Made by a program: the position numbers and the translations under genes
Shown: positions 33,918 through 42,554 of the stretch, piece by piece
How the letters are laid out: each line of letters opens with the position of its first letter
Numbering within the stretch: the stretch's first letter is position 1
NCBI RefSeq assembly: GCF_900067135.1
Contig: NZ_FJUR01000002.1
Coordinates: 609,501 to 673,500, forward strand
Direction of reading: 5' to 3'
Source: Rhizobium sp. 9140
GTDB lineage: Bacteria > Pseudomonadota > Alphaproteobacteria > Rhizobiales > Rhizobiaceae
DNA length: 64,000 nucleotides
The notes under the pieces: model-generated
What the model saw: the letters and a program-made list of their open reading frames with translations, nothing else
Told to the model about the DNA's origin: nothing
Database searches by the model: none

Positions 33918-34817
33918 CTACTTCCCGTTGATTCGAACATCGGCGCGGCGGACGACCAGAAGCAATATCGTGGCGATCAGCGCGATGAACAGAAGCGTGA
34001 CGTTGCCGACCGCCGAAGCAAACCCGACATTGAAGAACTGTAGCCCTTCCTTGACGCCCAGCATCATCAGCGTGTTGGTCGCATCGTTGGGACCACCCCC
34101 CGTCGTCACGAAAACGGAGTCGAAAACGCGAAACGCGTCCATCGTGCGCAGCGTCAAGGCCAGGAACACGGAGGGCAGCATCAGCGGAAGGATGAGCATG
34201 GTAAACCGCTGCCAGGCAGTCGCACCATCGACCAGACCCGCCTCCAGAACATCGCCCGGAAGCGCCTTCAGTCCGGCAAGCAGGATCAGCGTCATCAAGG
34301 GCGTCCATTCCCAGCAATCGATCAGGATCAGCATCCAGAGCGCCGTCCCGGCATCCGTCAGCAGGCCCGACCGGGGACCGATACCCGCTTCCGACAGGAA
34401 GAAGCCGATGATGCCAAAATCGGCGCCCAGCATGGCCTTGAAGATCAACCCGACAACGAGCGGCGTGATCGTGGAGGGGATGAGAAGGAAGGCGAGCACC
34501 ATGCGGTTGAACCGGCTGTCGCGCCAGAGAAGCAGCGCCAATGCAAAGCCGAACACCAGTTGCAGCCCGACGCTGAAGAAGGTGAACTGAAACGTGTTCA
34601 GGATCGCCTTGCGGGTCGTCGCATCGGAAAAGATATCGACGTAATTCTGCAAGCCGACGAATTGCGTCCGTGCGGGCCGCAGGAGATTGTACTTGTAGAA
34701 GCTGTAGCCAATGCCCTGTGCGAGTGGCCAGAGGCCGACGGCGGCGACATAGAGCACGGCCGGCACGGTCATGAAGAACAGGAAGAACCTGCGACGGTTG
34801 GCGAAGCTATGATGCAT
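33918..34817 (-). CDS. ABC transporter permease, MalF type
   Basis: 299-aa permease of the CUT1/binding-protein-dependent class with six to seven hydrophobic helices (FFLFFMTVPAVLYVAAVGLW at the start). The EAA-loop region is LEAGLVDGATAWQRFTMLILPLMLP. Separated from the binding-protein gene by 136 nt carrying a strong hairpin. Substrate probably biuret or a related amide given the operon, but the family mostly carries sugars. Confidence 0.9.
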   Translation of the reverse strand: MHHSFANRRRFFLFFMTVPAVLYVAAVGLWPLAQGIGYSFYKYNLLRPARTQFVGLQNYVDIFSDATTRKAILNTFQFTFFSVGLQLVFGFALALLLWRDSRFNRMVLAFLLIPSTITPLVVGLIFKAMLGADFGIIGFFLSEAGIGPRSGLLTDAGTALWMLILIDCWEWTPLMTLILLAGLKALPGDVLEAGLVDGATAWQRFTMLILPLMLPSVFLALTLRTMDAFRVFDSVFVTTGGGPNDATNTLMMLGVKEGLQFFNVGFASAVGNVTLLFIALIATILLLVVRRADVRINGK

Positions 34818-34915
34818 GGCTGTAATCTGCTTATTCAGGAAAGGCCGGATAGTCGGCGTTCATCGGCCCGATCGGATCGCTCTCTGGCGGATAGCTTGAG
34901 ACGGTCCGCCGGCTT

Positions 34916-34946
34916 TCGCGCGCCGTTGGTCGGTTCCGGCGCGCGA
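34916..34946 (-). terminator. Intercistronic hairpin after the binding-protein gene
   Basis: Perfect 9-bp stem TCGCGCGCC / GGCGCGCGA (34916-34924 and 34938-34946) with a 13-nt loop, beginning 8 nt after the binding-protein stop codon (34954). No T-tract. Same position and likely same role as the hairpin at 20169-20217: stabilising the upstream mRNA and lowering permease expression. Confidence 0.7.
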
Positions 34947-34953
34947 GGGGATA

Positions 34954-36252
34954 TCAGAACAGATCCTTGGCGGCTTCCTGTGCCTTTCCGAGCGCTTCCT
35001 CGGGCGTGGCGGCTCCTGCGAGCACCGCGTTGACCGCCGTTCCCAGCAGGTCCTGGATCTCGGAATATTCCGGGATACGCGGGCGGAAATCGCCGTTGCC
35101 ATGTTCGTAGGTCTCGGCGATCACCGGCAGGAAGTCGTACTTTGCGAGCAGATCCGGATCGCTCATCTGGCTTTTGCGCATAAAGCCGCCCGCACCCATC
35201 ATGTTGAATTCTTTGTGGATCTTCTTGCTGGTCAGCCATTTGATGAAGGTCCAGGCAGCCTCCTGCTTGGCTGTATCGACATCGGCGTTGATCGCAAGGC
35301 CCCAGCCACCGACGCCATATTGTGGCGTCATGCCCTCAGCGACCGGCGCGACGGCGATGCCCACCTTGCCCACGACGTTGGAAACCTTCGGATCGGAATA
35401 GGCGGCAGCGCCCACCGACCACGTCTGCATGAATGTCGCTAAGCCCTGCCGGAAGCTTTCCTCGCGTCCGCCCCAGTCATATTCGATGGCGCCGGGCGGG
35501 GCGGCTTCCGTGAACAGTTCCTTGTAGATTGCAAGGCTCTTGATGTTCGCTTCGGAGTTCAAGGCCGGCTTGCCGTCCTTGTCAACGATCGAGCCGCCGA
35601 GCTGGTTATTGTATTGCATCCAGTCCTGCGCCACGGCCGGACCCTTCTGGCCGTTTGCAACGAAACCGTAGATCTTCTTGGAGGGATCGTTGAGCTTCTT
35701 GGCGTCGTCCACCAGTTGCTCCATGCTTGCCGGCGGCTTCAGGCCGGCGGCGTCGAGAATATCCTTGCGATATGCCAGCACGTTGGCGTAGAGCGCGAAG
35801 GGGAAAGCGACATATTTCCCCTTGTATTGCCCGAGCGATTCCAGGGCCACAGGATAGATGTCGTCGAGATCGAGGCCTGAGGCATCCCGCTTGACCCAAT
35901 CCGTCAGATCAACCGAATAGTTGTTCTCCGCGTATGCGCCGGCCCAGACGATGTCCATGGTCACCAGGTCGTAACCCTTGGTGTCGCCGATGAAGTCAGC
36001 GGTCGTCTTGGTCAGGAGGGTACCGTAGTCCATGATCTCGACTTTAAGATCCGCGCCGGTTTCTTCCTTGAAAGCCGGTGCGAGTTCCGTCAGGACTTTC
36101 GAGAAGCCGTCGTTCATCGAGGCAATTGTCAGGCTGACGCCGTCAAGCGACTTCGCCTGCGCATAGGCCGTCGTCGCCATCAGCGCGGCGAGCGCCGAAG
36201 CCACCACATGCCCCTTCGATGTCAGCGTGAATAATGGAGAAATCTTCGCCAT
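34954..36252 (-). CDS. Extracellular solute-binding protein, family 1
   Basis: 432-aa periplasmic receptor of the importer. Signal peptide to about residue 30 (HVVASALAALMATTAYAQA). The mature part has the family-1 pattern (LTELAPAFKEETGADLKVEIMDYGTLLTKT, YDLVTMDIVWAGAYAENN, FALYANVLAYRKDIL). Start at ATG 36252. First gene of a seven-gene operon with two permeases, ATPase, biuret hydrolase, its dead paralogue and allophanate hydrolase. A TCAAACA motif at 36315-36321 lies upstream. Family-1 proteins mostly bind sugars or polyamines, so a biuret ligand is inferred only from context. Confidence 0.9.
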   Translation of the reverse strand: MAKISPLFTLTSKGHVVASALAALMATTAYAQAKSLDGVSLTIASMNDGFSKVLTELAPAFKEETGADLKVEIMDYGTLLTKTTADFIGDTKGYDLVTMDIVWAGAYAENNYSVDLTDWVKRDASGLDLDDIYPVALESLGQYKGKYVAFPFALYANVLAYRKDILDAAGLKPPASMEQLVDDAKKLNDPSKKIYGFVANGQKGPAVAQDWMQYNNQLGGSIVDKDGKPALNSEANIKSLAIYKELFTEAAPPGAIEYDWGGREESFRQGLATFMQTWSVGAAAYSDPKVSNVVGKVGIAVAPVAEGMTPQYGVGGWGLAINADVDTAKQEAAWTFIKWLTSKKIHKEFNMMGAGGFMRKSQMSDPDLLAKYDFLPVIAETYEHGNGDFRPRIPEYSEIQDLLGTAVNAVLAGAATPEEALGKAQEAAKDLF

Positions 36253-36626
36253 ACTGCCTGCCCTTCCTGTTCCGGAGTTGATTGAAGGCAAGGTTATCCT
36301 GACACCGATCCAAGTCAAACAAAAAAACACAAAAATAACATTAACTCAGCTTATTGCTCAAGCCTGCTCAAACCATTTGCACAATGCCCAAATGCTAGAC
36401 GCATCGTTGTCGATTTTATTAGCACGACGCCATTGATGGCTTATCATGCTGTATCCGCTAAGCGATTCCCAAGAATACCGTTGACGAAAGTATGCGATAG
36501 GCGTTGTTCGAATGCCTAAAGAGCTCCTGCCTCAGCAACGCCCACAGTTTAGAAAATAACATATTCAAACACTTTACAACTTTTTGATGTTTGCTAGGCT
36601 GGAAGAAACACCGGAAGCTCGTCACC
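36253..36626. promoter_or_regulatory. AT-rich divergent promoter region with TCAAACA motifs
   Basis: 374 nt between the binding-protein gene (left) and the monooxygenase gene (right), noticeably more AT-rich than the genes. It has TCAAACA at 36315-36321 followed by a run of A and AAACAC, TCAAACA at 36565-36571, and the reverse TGTTTG at 36588-36593. The latter two form an inverted pair just upstream of the monooxygenase. No gene is seen within. Proposed DeoR operators, see the findings. Confidence 0.5.
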
Positions 36627-38090
36627 ATGTCGCAGACGCCGCCAAACCCAAGCCTCGCATCGCTGGAGCATCACCTGCCGAATGTGCCGGATCTCGCGCA
36701 CCTTGAGGCACAGGTGCGCCGAGACCTCGACAGTATCGAGGCGTCACCACGCGCCTGGGTACCGGAACGCCGTGATGCTTACGGCAATGTGATTTCCGAC
36801 GTCGTCATCGTCGGCGCAGGCCTTACAGGACTCTCGCTCGCCTTCGGGTTGAAGCGGCAGGGCATAGAGCGAGTTCGTTTGATCGACGCTGCGCCAGCCG
36901 GTCTTGAAGGGCCGTGGCTGACCACCGCGCGGATGCGCACCCTGCGCTCTCCCAAGACGCTCAGTGGCCCGGATCTCGGCATACCGAGCCTGACATACCG
37001 CGCCTGGCATGAAGCCGTCGAGGGGCACGAGAGCTGGGAACAGCTGGACAAGATCGATCGACAGGCCTGGATGGCTTATCTTGCATGGTTTCGTTCGATG
37101 ATCGGGCTTCCCGTCGAGAACGATACTCGCCTTCTCTCGATCTCGCAGGTGGACGACCACCTCCGTCTCCAAGTCGAAAACGGTGGGCAAAGTTCCTGTA
37201 TCGCATGCCGCAAAGTGGTGCTGGCAACCGGGCTGGAAGGCGCCGGCGGGTTCAACGTGCCGCCCGACGTCGCTACATTGCCCCGCACGCGATGGACCCA
37301 TAGCGGCGAATTGATCGACCCCGGCATTTTATCGGCAAAACGCGTTGGCGTCATCGGTGCTGCTGCGTCGAGCTTCGACTGGGCCGTGACGGCGCTGGAA
37401 GCTGGCGCCACCAGCGTTACCTTGCTCGCCCGGTCCCCGGTGCTTCCCCGCACGGAAATTCTCGATTGGTCGAATTTCCCCGGCTTTCTCAATCATTTCG
37501 CGGATCTGGATGATCAGACGCGTTATCGCTTCACACGCCGGATGTTCGATTTCAAGACGCCCCCGACCAATGAGATGTACGGGCGTGCCATGGCGTTTCC
37601 CGATTGCCGACTGGTAACGGGCGCACGTATCTGCTCGATCGGCATGACCGACGACGCCGTCGTCATCTCGACGGCCAAAGGCGATTTTGTCTTCGATCAC
37701 CTGCTCCTCGGAACCGGATATTCCGTCGATCTCTCGCGCCGCCCGGAACTTGCAAGCCATGTCGACCAGATCGCGACCTGGGCGGATCGCTTCGTTCCCG
37801 CTACGGGCGAAGAGGACCCGGATCTTCTGGCGTACCCCTATCTGGGGCCGGCTTTCGAGTTGATGGAAAAGACACCGGGCGCCTTACCGATGCTCGCCAA
37901 CATTCACGTGTTCAATAGCGCTGCGGTGCCCAGTCTGGGGCCGATCTGCAACGGCATCACCGGCCTGAAATCGGGTGTTCCAAAGCTGGTGTCCGGCATC
38001 TGCCGCGGGTTGTTCCTGTCCGACATCGAGCATTTCTATCGTTCGCTCGATCGCTACGACAAGACGCATTTCCAGCCGGAACCCGTTTAG
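36627..38090 (+). CDS. FAD/NAD(P)-dependent oxidoreductase, flavin monooxygenase-like
   Basis: 487-aa flavoprotein. FAD-binding GxGxxG is at residues about 58-64 (DVVIVGAGLTGLS). A second Rossmann motif VGVIGAAASSFDWAV near 245 has Ala where NADPH sites have Gly (GxAxS form). RTRWTHSGEL and the GTGYSVDLSRRPEL motif resemble the flavin-containing and lysine/ornithine N-monooxygenase clan. Start at ATG 36627 with GGAAG upstream. Convergent with a questin-oxidase-like gene, another possible Baeyer-Villiger-type enzyme. Substrate unknown. Confidence 0.82.
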   Translation: MSQTPPNPSLASLEHHLPNVPDLAHLEAQVRRDLDSIEASPRAWVPERRDAYGNVISDVVIVGAGLTGLSLAFGLKRQGIERVRLIDAAPAGLEGPWLTTARMRTLRSPKTLSGPDLGIPSLTYRAWHEAVEGHESWEQLDKIDRQAWMAYLAWFRSMIGLPVENDTRLLSISQVDDHLRLQVENGGQSSCIACRKVVLATGLEGAGGFNVPPDVATLPRTRWTHSGELIDPGILSAKRVGVIGAAASSFDWAVTALEAGATSVTLLARSPVLPRTEILDWSNFPGFLNHFADLDDQTRYRFTRRMFDFKTPPTNEMYGRAMAFPDCRLVTGARICSIGMTDDAVVISTAKGDFVFDHLLLGTGYSVDLSRRPELASHVDQIATWADRFVPATGEEDPDLLAYPYLGPAFELMEKTPGALPMLANIHVFNSAAVPSLGPICNGITGLKSGVPKLVSGICRGLFLSDIEHFYRSLDRYDKTHFQPEPV

Positions 38091-38108
38091 CGGCAACACG
38101 TCGCAATC

Positions 38109-39182
38109 CTAGGCGATCAACCCGACCCGCCGAGCGGCAACGACCTTGTAGAGCCTGTCGCCCGTATGGCGATATTCCTCGAAGGCGGAGAAGACGAGCG
38201 AATGATCGTGCTCGTCGTCCGATGCGACGGCTGCGGCGGCAATCTCCCGGTCATCAGGAAGCGGCAGCACACGCCACGCGGCGATGACGTCAGGCGATGG
38301 CGGAAGCGGCATGCCGATCTTGGTATAGAGCGCGAGAACGACTTCCCAGAAATGCACGGCAAGCTGCTGCGGTTTATCGAGATGCGGGCTGACCAACCGC
38401 AACCAATGACATCCCGTCACCGCATGAAGCGCTTCGAAACTCATAGAGCTTGAGTAGAGCAGAAGCGATGCAGGACGGATCTGCTCCAGAAACTCCGGCG
38501 TATCGACCAGACGACCGAGCCGATCCTGAAACGCCGGGATTTTGCCCATGGCCTCAATCCACTTCCAAAGCAGATGCGTGGGCGCCTCGACGTTGTGAAA
38601 CACAGATTCGTCGCGCATCGCCAGGAGATGGGCGAGTGGATCGGTCTCCGTCGCGATACGATCGTCGGGAATACCGTTATAGTAAAGATAGGTCGCGGCC
38701 CAAAAGCCAAGCGCGTTCGCGACTTCCGTGTCGTCGGAACGCATCAGCGCATAGGCAAGGCGCATCAAACCATGGGTAGCGGACGCGGCGACACCGGGGG
38801 CAAGGATGGGTACATAGCGTCGGACCGCGGCCCGCCCGCCGATTTCCCTAACGACACCCGCGAAGAAAAGCCGAAGATCGGCTTCGCGCTCACGGTCGCC
38901 GAGATGGTTTTCCCAACTTGCCTCGTCGAGCGGCGATACGGCAGGAGGTGGAAAAGGCACCGCGTGAACGCGGATGTAGTGATCGGCGTACTCCTCCAAC
39001 CGCGCAGATGACGCGCCCAACTGCACCATAGCCTCAAGCACCATTGGAAGATGATTGGCGAGGCAGACGGGAAACTCACCGCTCCGCCGGCCGATCTCTG
39101 CTATCAAGGCGGCAGCCGAACGCATCCCGGTCTCAGCGGCGTCGAACGCTTGAACGCTCGTAAACTGTTGCATTGCCGACAT
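38109..39182 (-). CDS. Questin oxidase-like protein (DUF4243)
   Basis: 357 aa, mostly helical, with family features NHLPMVLEAMVQLGASSARLEEYA near the N-terminus, THGLMRLAYAL in the middle and the C-terminal HDHSLVFSAFEEYRHTGDRLYKVVAARRVGL. Questin oxidases of fungi are NADPH-dependent Baeyer-Villiger-type enzymes, but bacterial members are uncharacterised. ATG 39182 is preceded by CAGG. TCAAACATA at 39245-39253 lies upstream. Converges on the monooxygenase gene with 18 nt between stops. Confidence 0.75.
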   Translation of the reverse strand: MSAMQQFTSVQAFDAAETGMRSAAALIAEIGRRSGEFPVCLANHLPMVLEAMVQLGASSARLEEYADHYIRVHAVPFPPPAVSPLDEASWENHLGDREREADLRLFFAGVVREIGGRAAVRRYVPILAPGVAASATHGLMRLAYALMRSDDTEVANALGFWAATYLYYNGIPDDRIATETDPLAHLLAMRDESVFHNVEAPTHLLWKWIEAMGKIPAFQDRLGRLVDTPEFLEQIRPASLLLYSSSMSFEALHAVTGCHWLRLVSPHLDKPQQLAVHFWEVVLALYTKIGMPLPPSPDVIAAWRVLPLPDDREIAAAAVASDDEHDHSLVFSAFEEYRHTGDRLYKVVAARRVGLIA

Positions 39183-39244
39183 CCTGTTGTCCTGAACGCC
39201 CGTTACCAGGCAGCATTGGTTGAATTTATGAGATATAAACAATA

Positions 39245-39253
39245 TCAAACATA
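39245..39253. promoter_or_regulatory. TCAAACATA motif upstream of the questin-oxidase-like gene
   Basis: One copy of the motif shared by five promoters between 36.3 and 43.6 kb, 63 bp before the start codon at 39182, in an AT-rich stretch that also contains ATAAACAAT. Candidate site for the DeoR-family protein encoded next to it. Confidence 0.5.
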
Positions 39254-39378
39254 AGAACCGAATACCAATCGATGTCTGGCTCGTCGTGCAGGCCAGCCAC
39301 GGAAACCAAGACCTCGCCTTGCCATCTGCATTCGTCGGTGCCGCGAAGCACACCGTGTGAACCCGTTAGGCAGGCTTT

Positions 39379-40245
39379 CTATCGAGCGATGACGATCTCG
39401 ACTCCGGCCTTCTTCAAGGCGCTATCGAGCGTCCCCGTCGGCGCCTCGTCACAAATCAGGGTGTCGAACTCGCCGAGAGCGGCCACCAGCACGAGCGACA
39501 TGCGATTGAACTTCGTTGAATCGCACAGCACAATCTTGCGAGACGCACGTGTGAGATAAACGCGTTTCATGTCCGTATCCTCGAACGAATAATCGAAGAT
39601 ACCCTCCGGAGCGAGGCCCGATACCCCGACGAAAGCGATGTCGAACCATAGCATTTCGAACTGAGCGACCGCGGAAGGCCCGCTGATCGACATTTCATCG
39701 CTGCGGATCTTGCCGCCTGCGAGATAGGTTTCCACGCCACGGCCAGAGAGTTGCCCGCCGCTACGAATGCTGTTCGTAAAAATCTTGGTCTGGGCGCGCG
39801 GCGTGAGTGCCTCGGCAACAAAATAGGTCGTGGTGCCCACATCAAGCGCAATGCTGCGAGACCCATTTGCCAACTCTGCCGCAGCCACGGCAATCCGTCG
39901 CTTGAGGGAAACGTTGCGGGCGAGGCGGGCGTCAAAGGCCGGTTCCTCTCCATCAAAATTGTCGGTTGCTGCGGCTAGGGGTACACGATCCGGCTTGACG
40001 GCGCCGCCATGTGTGCGGATCAGCCTCCCCTCCTTCTCCAATTCGACAAGATCTCGCCTGACCGTCATTTCCGAGACCGACAGTTGCTGGGCCAGATCAC
40101 TGACCGTGACGGACCCAAGCCGACCGATCTCGCTGACAATCGCCGCTTGTCTGACCTGCGCAAGGAACTTCGGACGTTCGTTGGGTTTTGTAGCGGACTG
40201 CTCGCTCGTCATCTGGCCCTGTGTCTCGCTCTCGTTCCCAGCCAC
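39379..40245 (-). CDS. DeoR-family transcriptional repressor
   Basis: 288 aa. The DeoR HTH (RQAAIVSEIGRLGSVTVSDLAQQLSVSEMTVRRDLVELEKEGRLIRTHGGA, about 22-72) is followed by the sugar-phosphate-sensing domain with DVGTTTYFVAEAL and SLVLVAALGEFDTLICDE. The first start is a GTG at 40245 with GAGG upstream; an ATG at 40212 is an alternative. Two TCAAACAT copies lie just upstream, 20 bp apart, suggesting autoregulation. Likely controls the kinase/phosphatase/BtpA operon and SDR gene at 40.3-44.4 kb. Confidence 0.92.
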   Translation of the reverse strand: MAGNESETQGQMTSEQSATKPNERPKFLAQVRQAAIVSEIGRLGSVTVSDLAQQLSVSEMTVRRDLVELEKEGRLIRTHGGAVKPDRVPLAAATDNFDGEEPAFDARLARNVSLKRRIAVAAAELANGSRSIALDVGTTTYFVAEALTPRAQTKIFTNSIRSGGQLSGRGVETYLAGGKIRSDEMSISGPSAVAQFEMLWFDIAFVGVSGLAPEGIFDYSFEDTDMKRVYLTRASRKIVLCDSTKFNRMSLVLVAALGEFDTLICDEAPTGTLDSALKKAGVEIVIAR

Positions 40246-40268
40246 CGCAATACCTCATGGCCGCTGCT

Positions 40269-40297
40269 TCAAACATGGTCTGTTCGAATCAAACATA
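40269..40297. promoter_or_regulatory. Direct repeat TCAAACAT x2, DeoR autoregulatory site
   Basis: TCAAACAT at 40269-40276 and TCAAACATA at 40289-40297, direct repeats exactly 20 bp apart (about two helical turns), 24-52 bp before the deoR start codon at 40245. Placement fits repression of its own promoter. Confidence 0.6.
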
Positions 40298-40351
40298 CAA
40301 TGCCGGGATAGGATATGCCGCAGCTTGCCTTGATGTACAGACGCACATTTC

Positions 40352-41032
40352 TCACGTCTGTTCGGAATGCGCCTGCTCGACCAGGAATAGTGTGCGAAGA
40401 CGACGGAAATCGTCGATGACATGAACACGATCCAGCGGATAGCCTCCCGCGTTGCCGGCGTCTTCGCCGGCGAGGTATAACATGGCGTAAAGACCGGCTG
40501 TCTGTGCCGAGCGAATACCCGTACTGCTGTCTTCGACCGCGACCACAGTTTCGGGCGCGAGACCGAGCCGCTCGACGGCTATGCCATAGGGCACAGGTGA
40601 CGGCTTTCCCTCGCTGACATCATCAAGGCTGATAGAGAATTGAATGCTGTGGCTTAAGCCTAGTGCATCGATGTTGGCATCAACGATCGCTCGACATGAA
40701 TTGGAAACGCAGACCTGAGGTATTCCAAGACGATGAAGCTCACGAACCGCGTCGACAGCCCCGGGGATAGCGACGAGAGTGTGCCGACTGGCGATATAAT
40801 GCCGGTTGATGGCAGCGGCCCAATCGACCTCCTGAAGCGCTGGCGGCAGCCTGTCGCGTAACAGGCGCCAGACATCGCCCATATGGATCCCCCGAAATGC
40901 CATGTCCGGCAGTTCTCGAAGATCGGTGCCGAACTCCATGGATGCCGCAACCAGCGCACGATGGTGGAGAGGCTCGCTGTCGACAAGCGTGCCATCTATA
41001 TCCCAAGCGACGGCTGAGAACCGTGGCCGCAT
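40352..41032 (-). CDS. HAD-superfamily phosphatase, beta-phosphoglucomutase-like
   Basis: 226-aa HAD hydrolase, subfamily IA. Motif I DIDGTLVDSEPLHH has both catalytic Asp residues, motif II is CVSNS, motif III is the Lys in EGKPSPVPYG, and motif IV is VAVEDSSTGIRSA. Cap helices lie between about 18 and 80. Dephosphorylates or isomerises a sugar phosphate. ATG at 41032 overlaps the last base of the kinase stop (TGATG). It is the last gene of the BtpA-kinase-HAD operon. Confidence 0.9.
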   Translation of the reverse strand: MRPRFSAVAWDIDGTLVDSEPLHHRALVAASMEFGTDLRELPDMAFRGIHMGDVWRLLRDRLPPALQEVDWAAAINRHYIASRHTLVAIPGAVDAVRELHRLGIPQVCVSNSCRAIVDANIDALGLSHSIQFSISLDDVSEGKPSPVPYGIAVERLGLAPETVVAVEDSSTGIRSAQTAGLYAMLYLAGEDAGNAGGYPLDRVHVIDDFRRLRTLFLVEQAHSEQT

Positions 41033-42540
41033 CACGAAGACAGCTTCCAAGTCGGCGCGAGGCGCCTGTAGAGATCGCGGTACCGGTGGTAGCCAGCCTC
41101 ATACGTGGCAATATTTTCCATGTTCGGTTGCAGAACATCGGAGAATGTCACGAAGCGGGTGACGGTGCGCCAGTCGCTTTCCAATCCAACGCCAATGGCC
41201 GCAGCCCATGCGGCGCCGATGCACGAGCCGGGATGGCCAGACAGACGCTGCAGCGGCGCGTTCAGCACGTCGGCAACGATCTGCATCCAGACGGTGCTTT
41301 GAGATCCGCCATCCGACACCAGGAAACGCTTCGGTTCATGCCCCATATCGACCAGGACTTCGACATGATGGCGGATCGCGTAAGCGTAGGACTCGAGCAG
41401 CGCCCGCCACATATGGCCGATGTCGTGGGACAACGTCAGGCCTTCGATCACGCCTCGTGCTGCGGGATCATGTATCGGCGTCTTTTCGCCAAGGAGATAC
41501 GGTAGAATCGTCAGGCCATCGGCGCCGGCCGGCCTGGCGTCAGCGAGCACGTCGAGATGCTGGTGAATGCTGCGTTCGGCGGCCAGCGCGGCCGCTCGTT
41601 CGCCGCCTGCAAACGTTTCTGCAAACCAATTGAGCGCGGATCCGCCGGTCGACATGCAGCCGTTCGGCATGTAAAGCCCGGGAACAAGGTGGTAGTCGAG
41701 AAAGAGCCTTGGATCCGGCTTGACGATATCGGTCGCCGTTAGAATGTCCACCGCACCGCCGAACTTCAGGAGAACATCTCCTGCATCGATCACACCGGCG
41801 CCAAGGGCGGACGCGATCATGTCGGCCGCACCGCCAACAACCGGCGTTCCCACGGCAAGCCCGGTCTCGGCCGATCCGCGGGCATCGACATGTCCCATGA
41901 TGTCCGAGGAAGCCCGTTTCGGCGGAACAACGTCCCGATCGATATGTGCCAGACGCACCAGTTCGTCGTCGATCGCGCCCGTCGCGATGTTGACGAAGCC
42001 AGCCTCGAGCGCCCAGTTCTGCTCCACCGCACGCTCACCGGTCAGCCGGTAATTGATGTAATCATAGGAGCCGAAGACCGTTGCAATCCGAGCAAACACC
42101 TCCGGCTCGTGCCTTTCGACCCAACGCAGCTTGGCCGTTACGAGTTGCTGGTTGATGCCATTCCCTGCCTTGGCCAGAAACGCCCCTTCGTTCCATTCCG
42201 CCCGCAATTCCTCGACCTCCAGGCCGCAGCGGCCGTCGCTTTGCTGAATGCTCGGCCGCAGGACGTCTCCTTTGCTATCGAGAAGAACAACGGCAGGCAG
42301 CATGCCCGTCACGCCGATGCCGGCGATGTCCGACGCAGTCAGGCCCGAAACCTCCAGAAGCTCCGCAATGATGATGCAGGCGTTCCGCCACCAATCCCGA
42401 GGATCTTCCTCGGCCCAGCCGACGTGAGGAGAGGACAGCGTGACCGGCCGTGACGCTGTGGCGAGGATCTGATCCGGCAGGCCGACGAGAATTCCGATCG
42501 TCGATGTCGTACCGATGTCCAACCCGATGACCGCGGCCAT
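41032..42540 (-). CDS. FGGY-family carbohydrate kinase, xylulokinase-like
   Basis: 502-aa kinase. Two actin-like domains are visible: AVIGLDIGTTSTIGILV at the N-terminus binds phosphate, and SDGGSQSTVWMQIVADVLNAPLQ near residue 425 is the FGGY signature region. PSIQQSDGRC marks the substrate loop. Phosphorylates a ketose or polyol; member of the XylB group by length and motifs, but specificity cannot be read. Start ATG 42540 with GGAG. Follows the BtpA-family gene by 14 nt. Confidence 0.9.
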   Translation of the reverse strand: MAAVIGLDIGTTSTIGILVGLPDQILATASRPVTLSSPHVGWAEEDPRDWWRNACIIIAELLEVSGLTASDIAGIGVTGMLPAVVLLDSKGDVLRPSIQQSDGRCGLEVEELRAEWNEGAFLAKAGNGINQQLVTAKLRWVERHEPEVFARIATVFGSYDYINYRLTGERAVEQNWALEAGFVNIATGAIDDELVRLAHIDRDVVPPKRASSDIMGHVDARGSAETGLAVGTPVVGGAADMIASALGAGVIDAGDVLLKFGGAVDILTATDIVKPDPRLFLDYHLVPGLYMPNGCMSTGGSALNWFAETFAGGERAAALAAERSIHQHLDVLADARPAGADGLTILPYLLGEKTPIHDPAARGVIEGLTLSHDIGHMWRALLESYAYAIRHHVEVLVDMGHEPKRFLVSDGGSQSTVWMQIVADVLNAPLQRLSGHPGSCIGAAWAAAIGVGLESDWRTVTRFVTFSDVLQPNMENIATYEAGYHRYRDLYRRLAPTWKLSS

Positions 42541-42554
42541 GCGAACTCTCCGTA

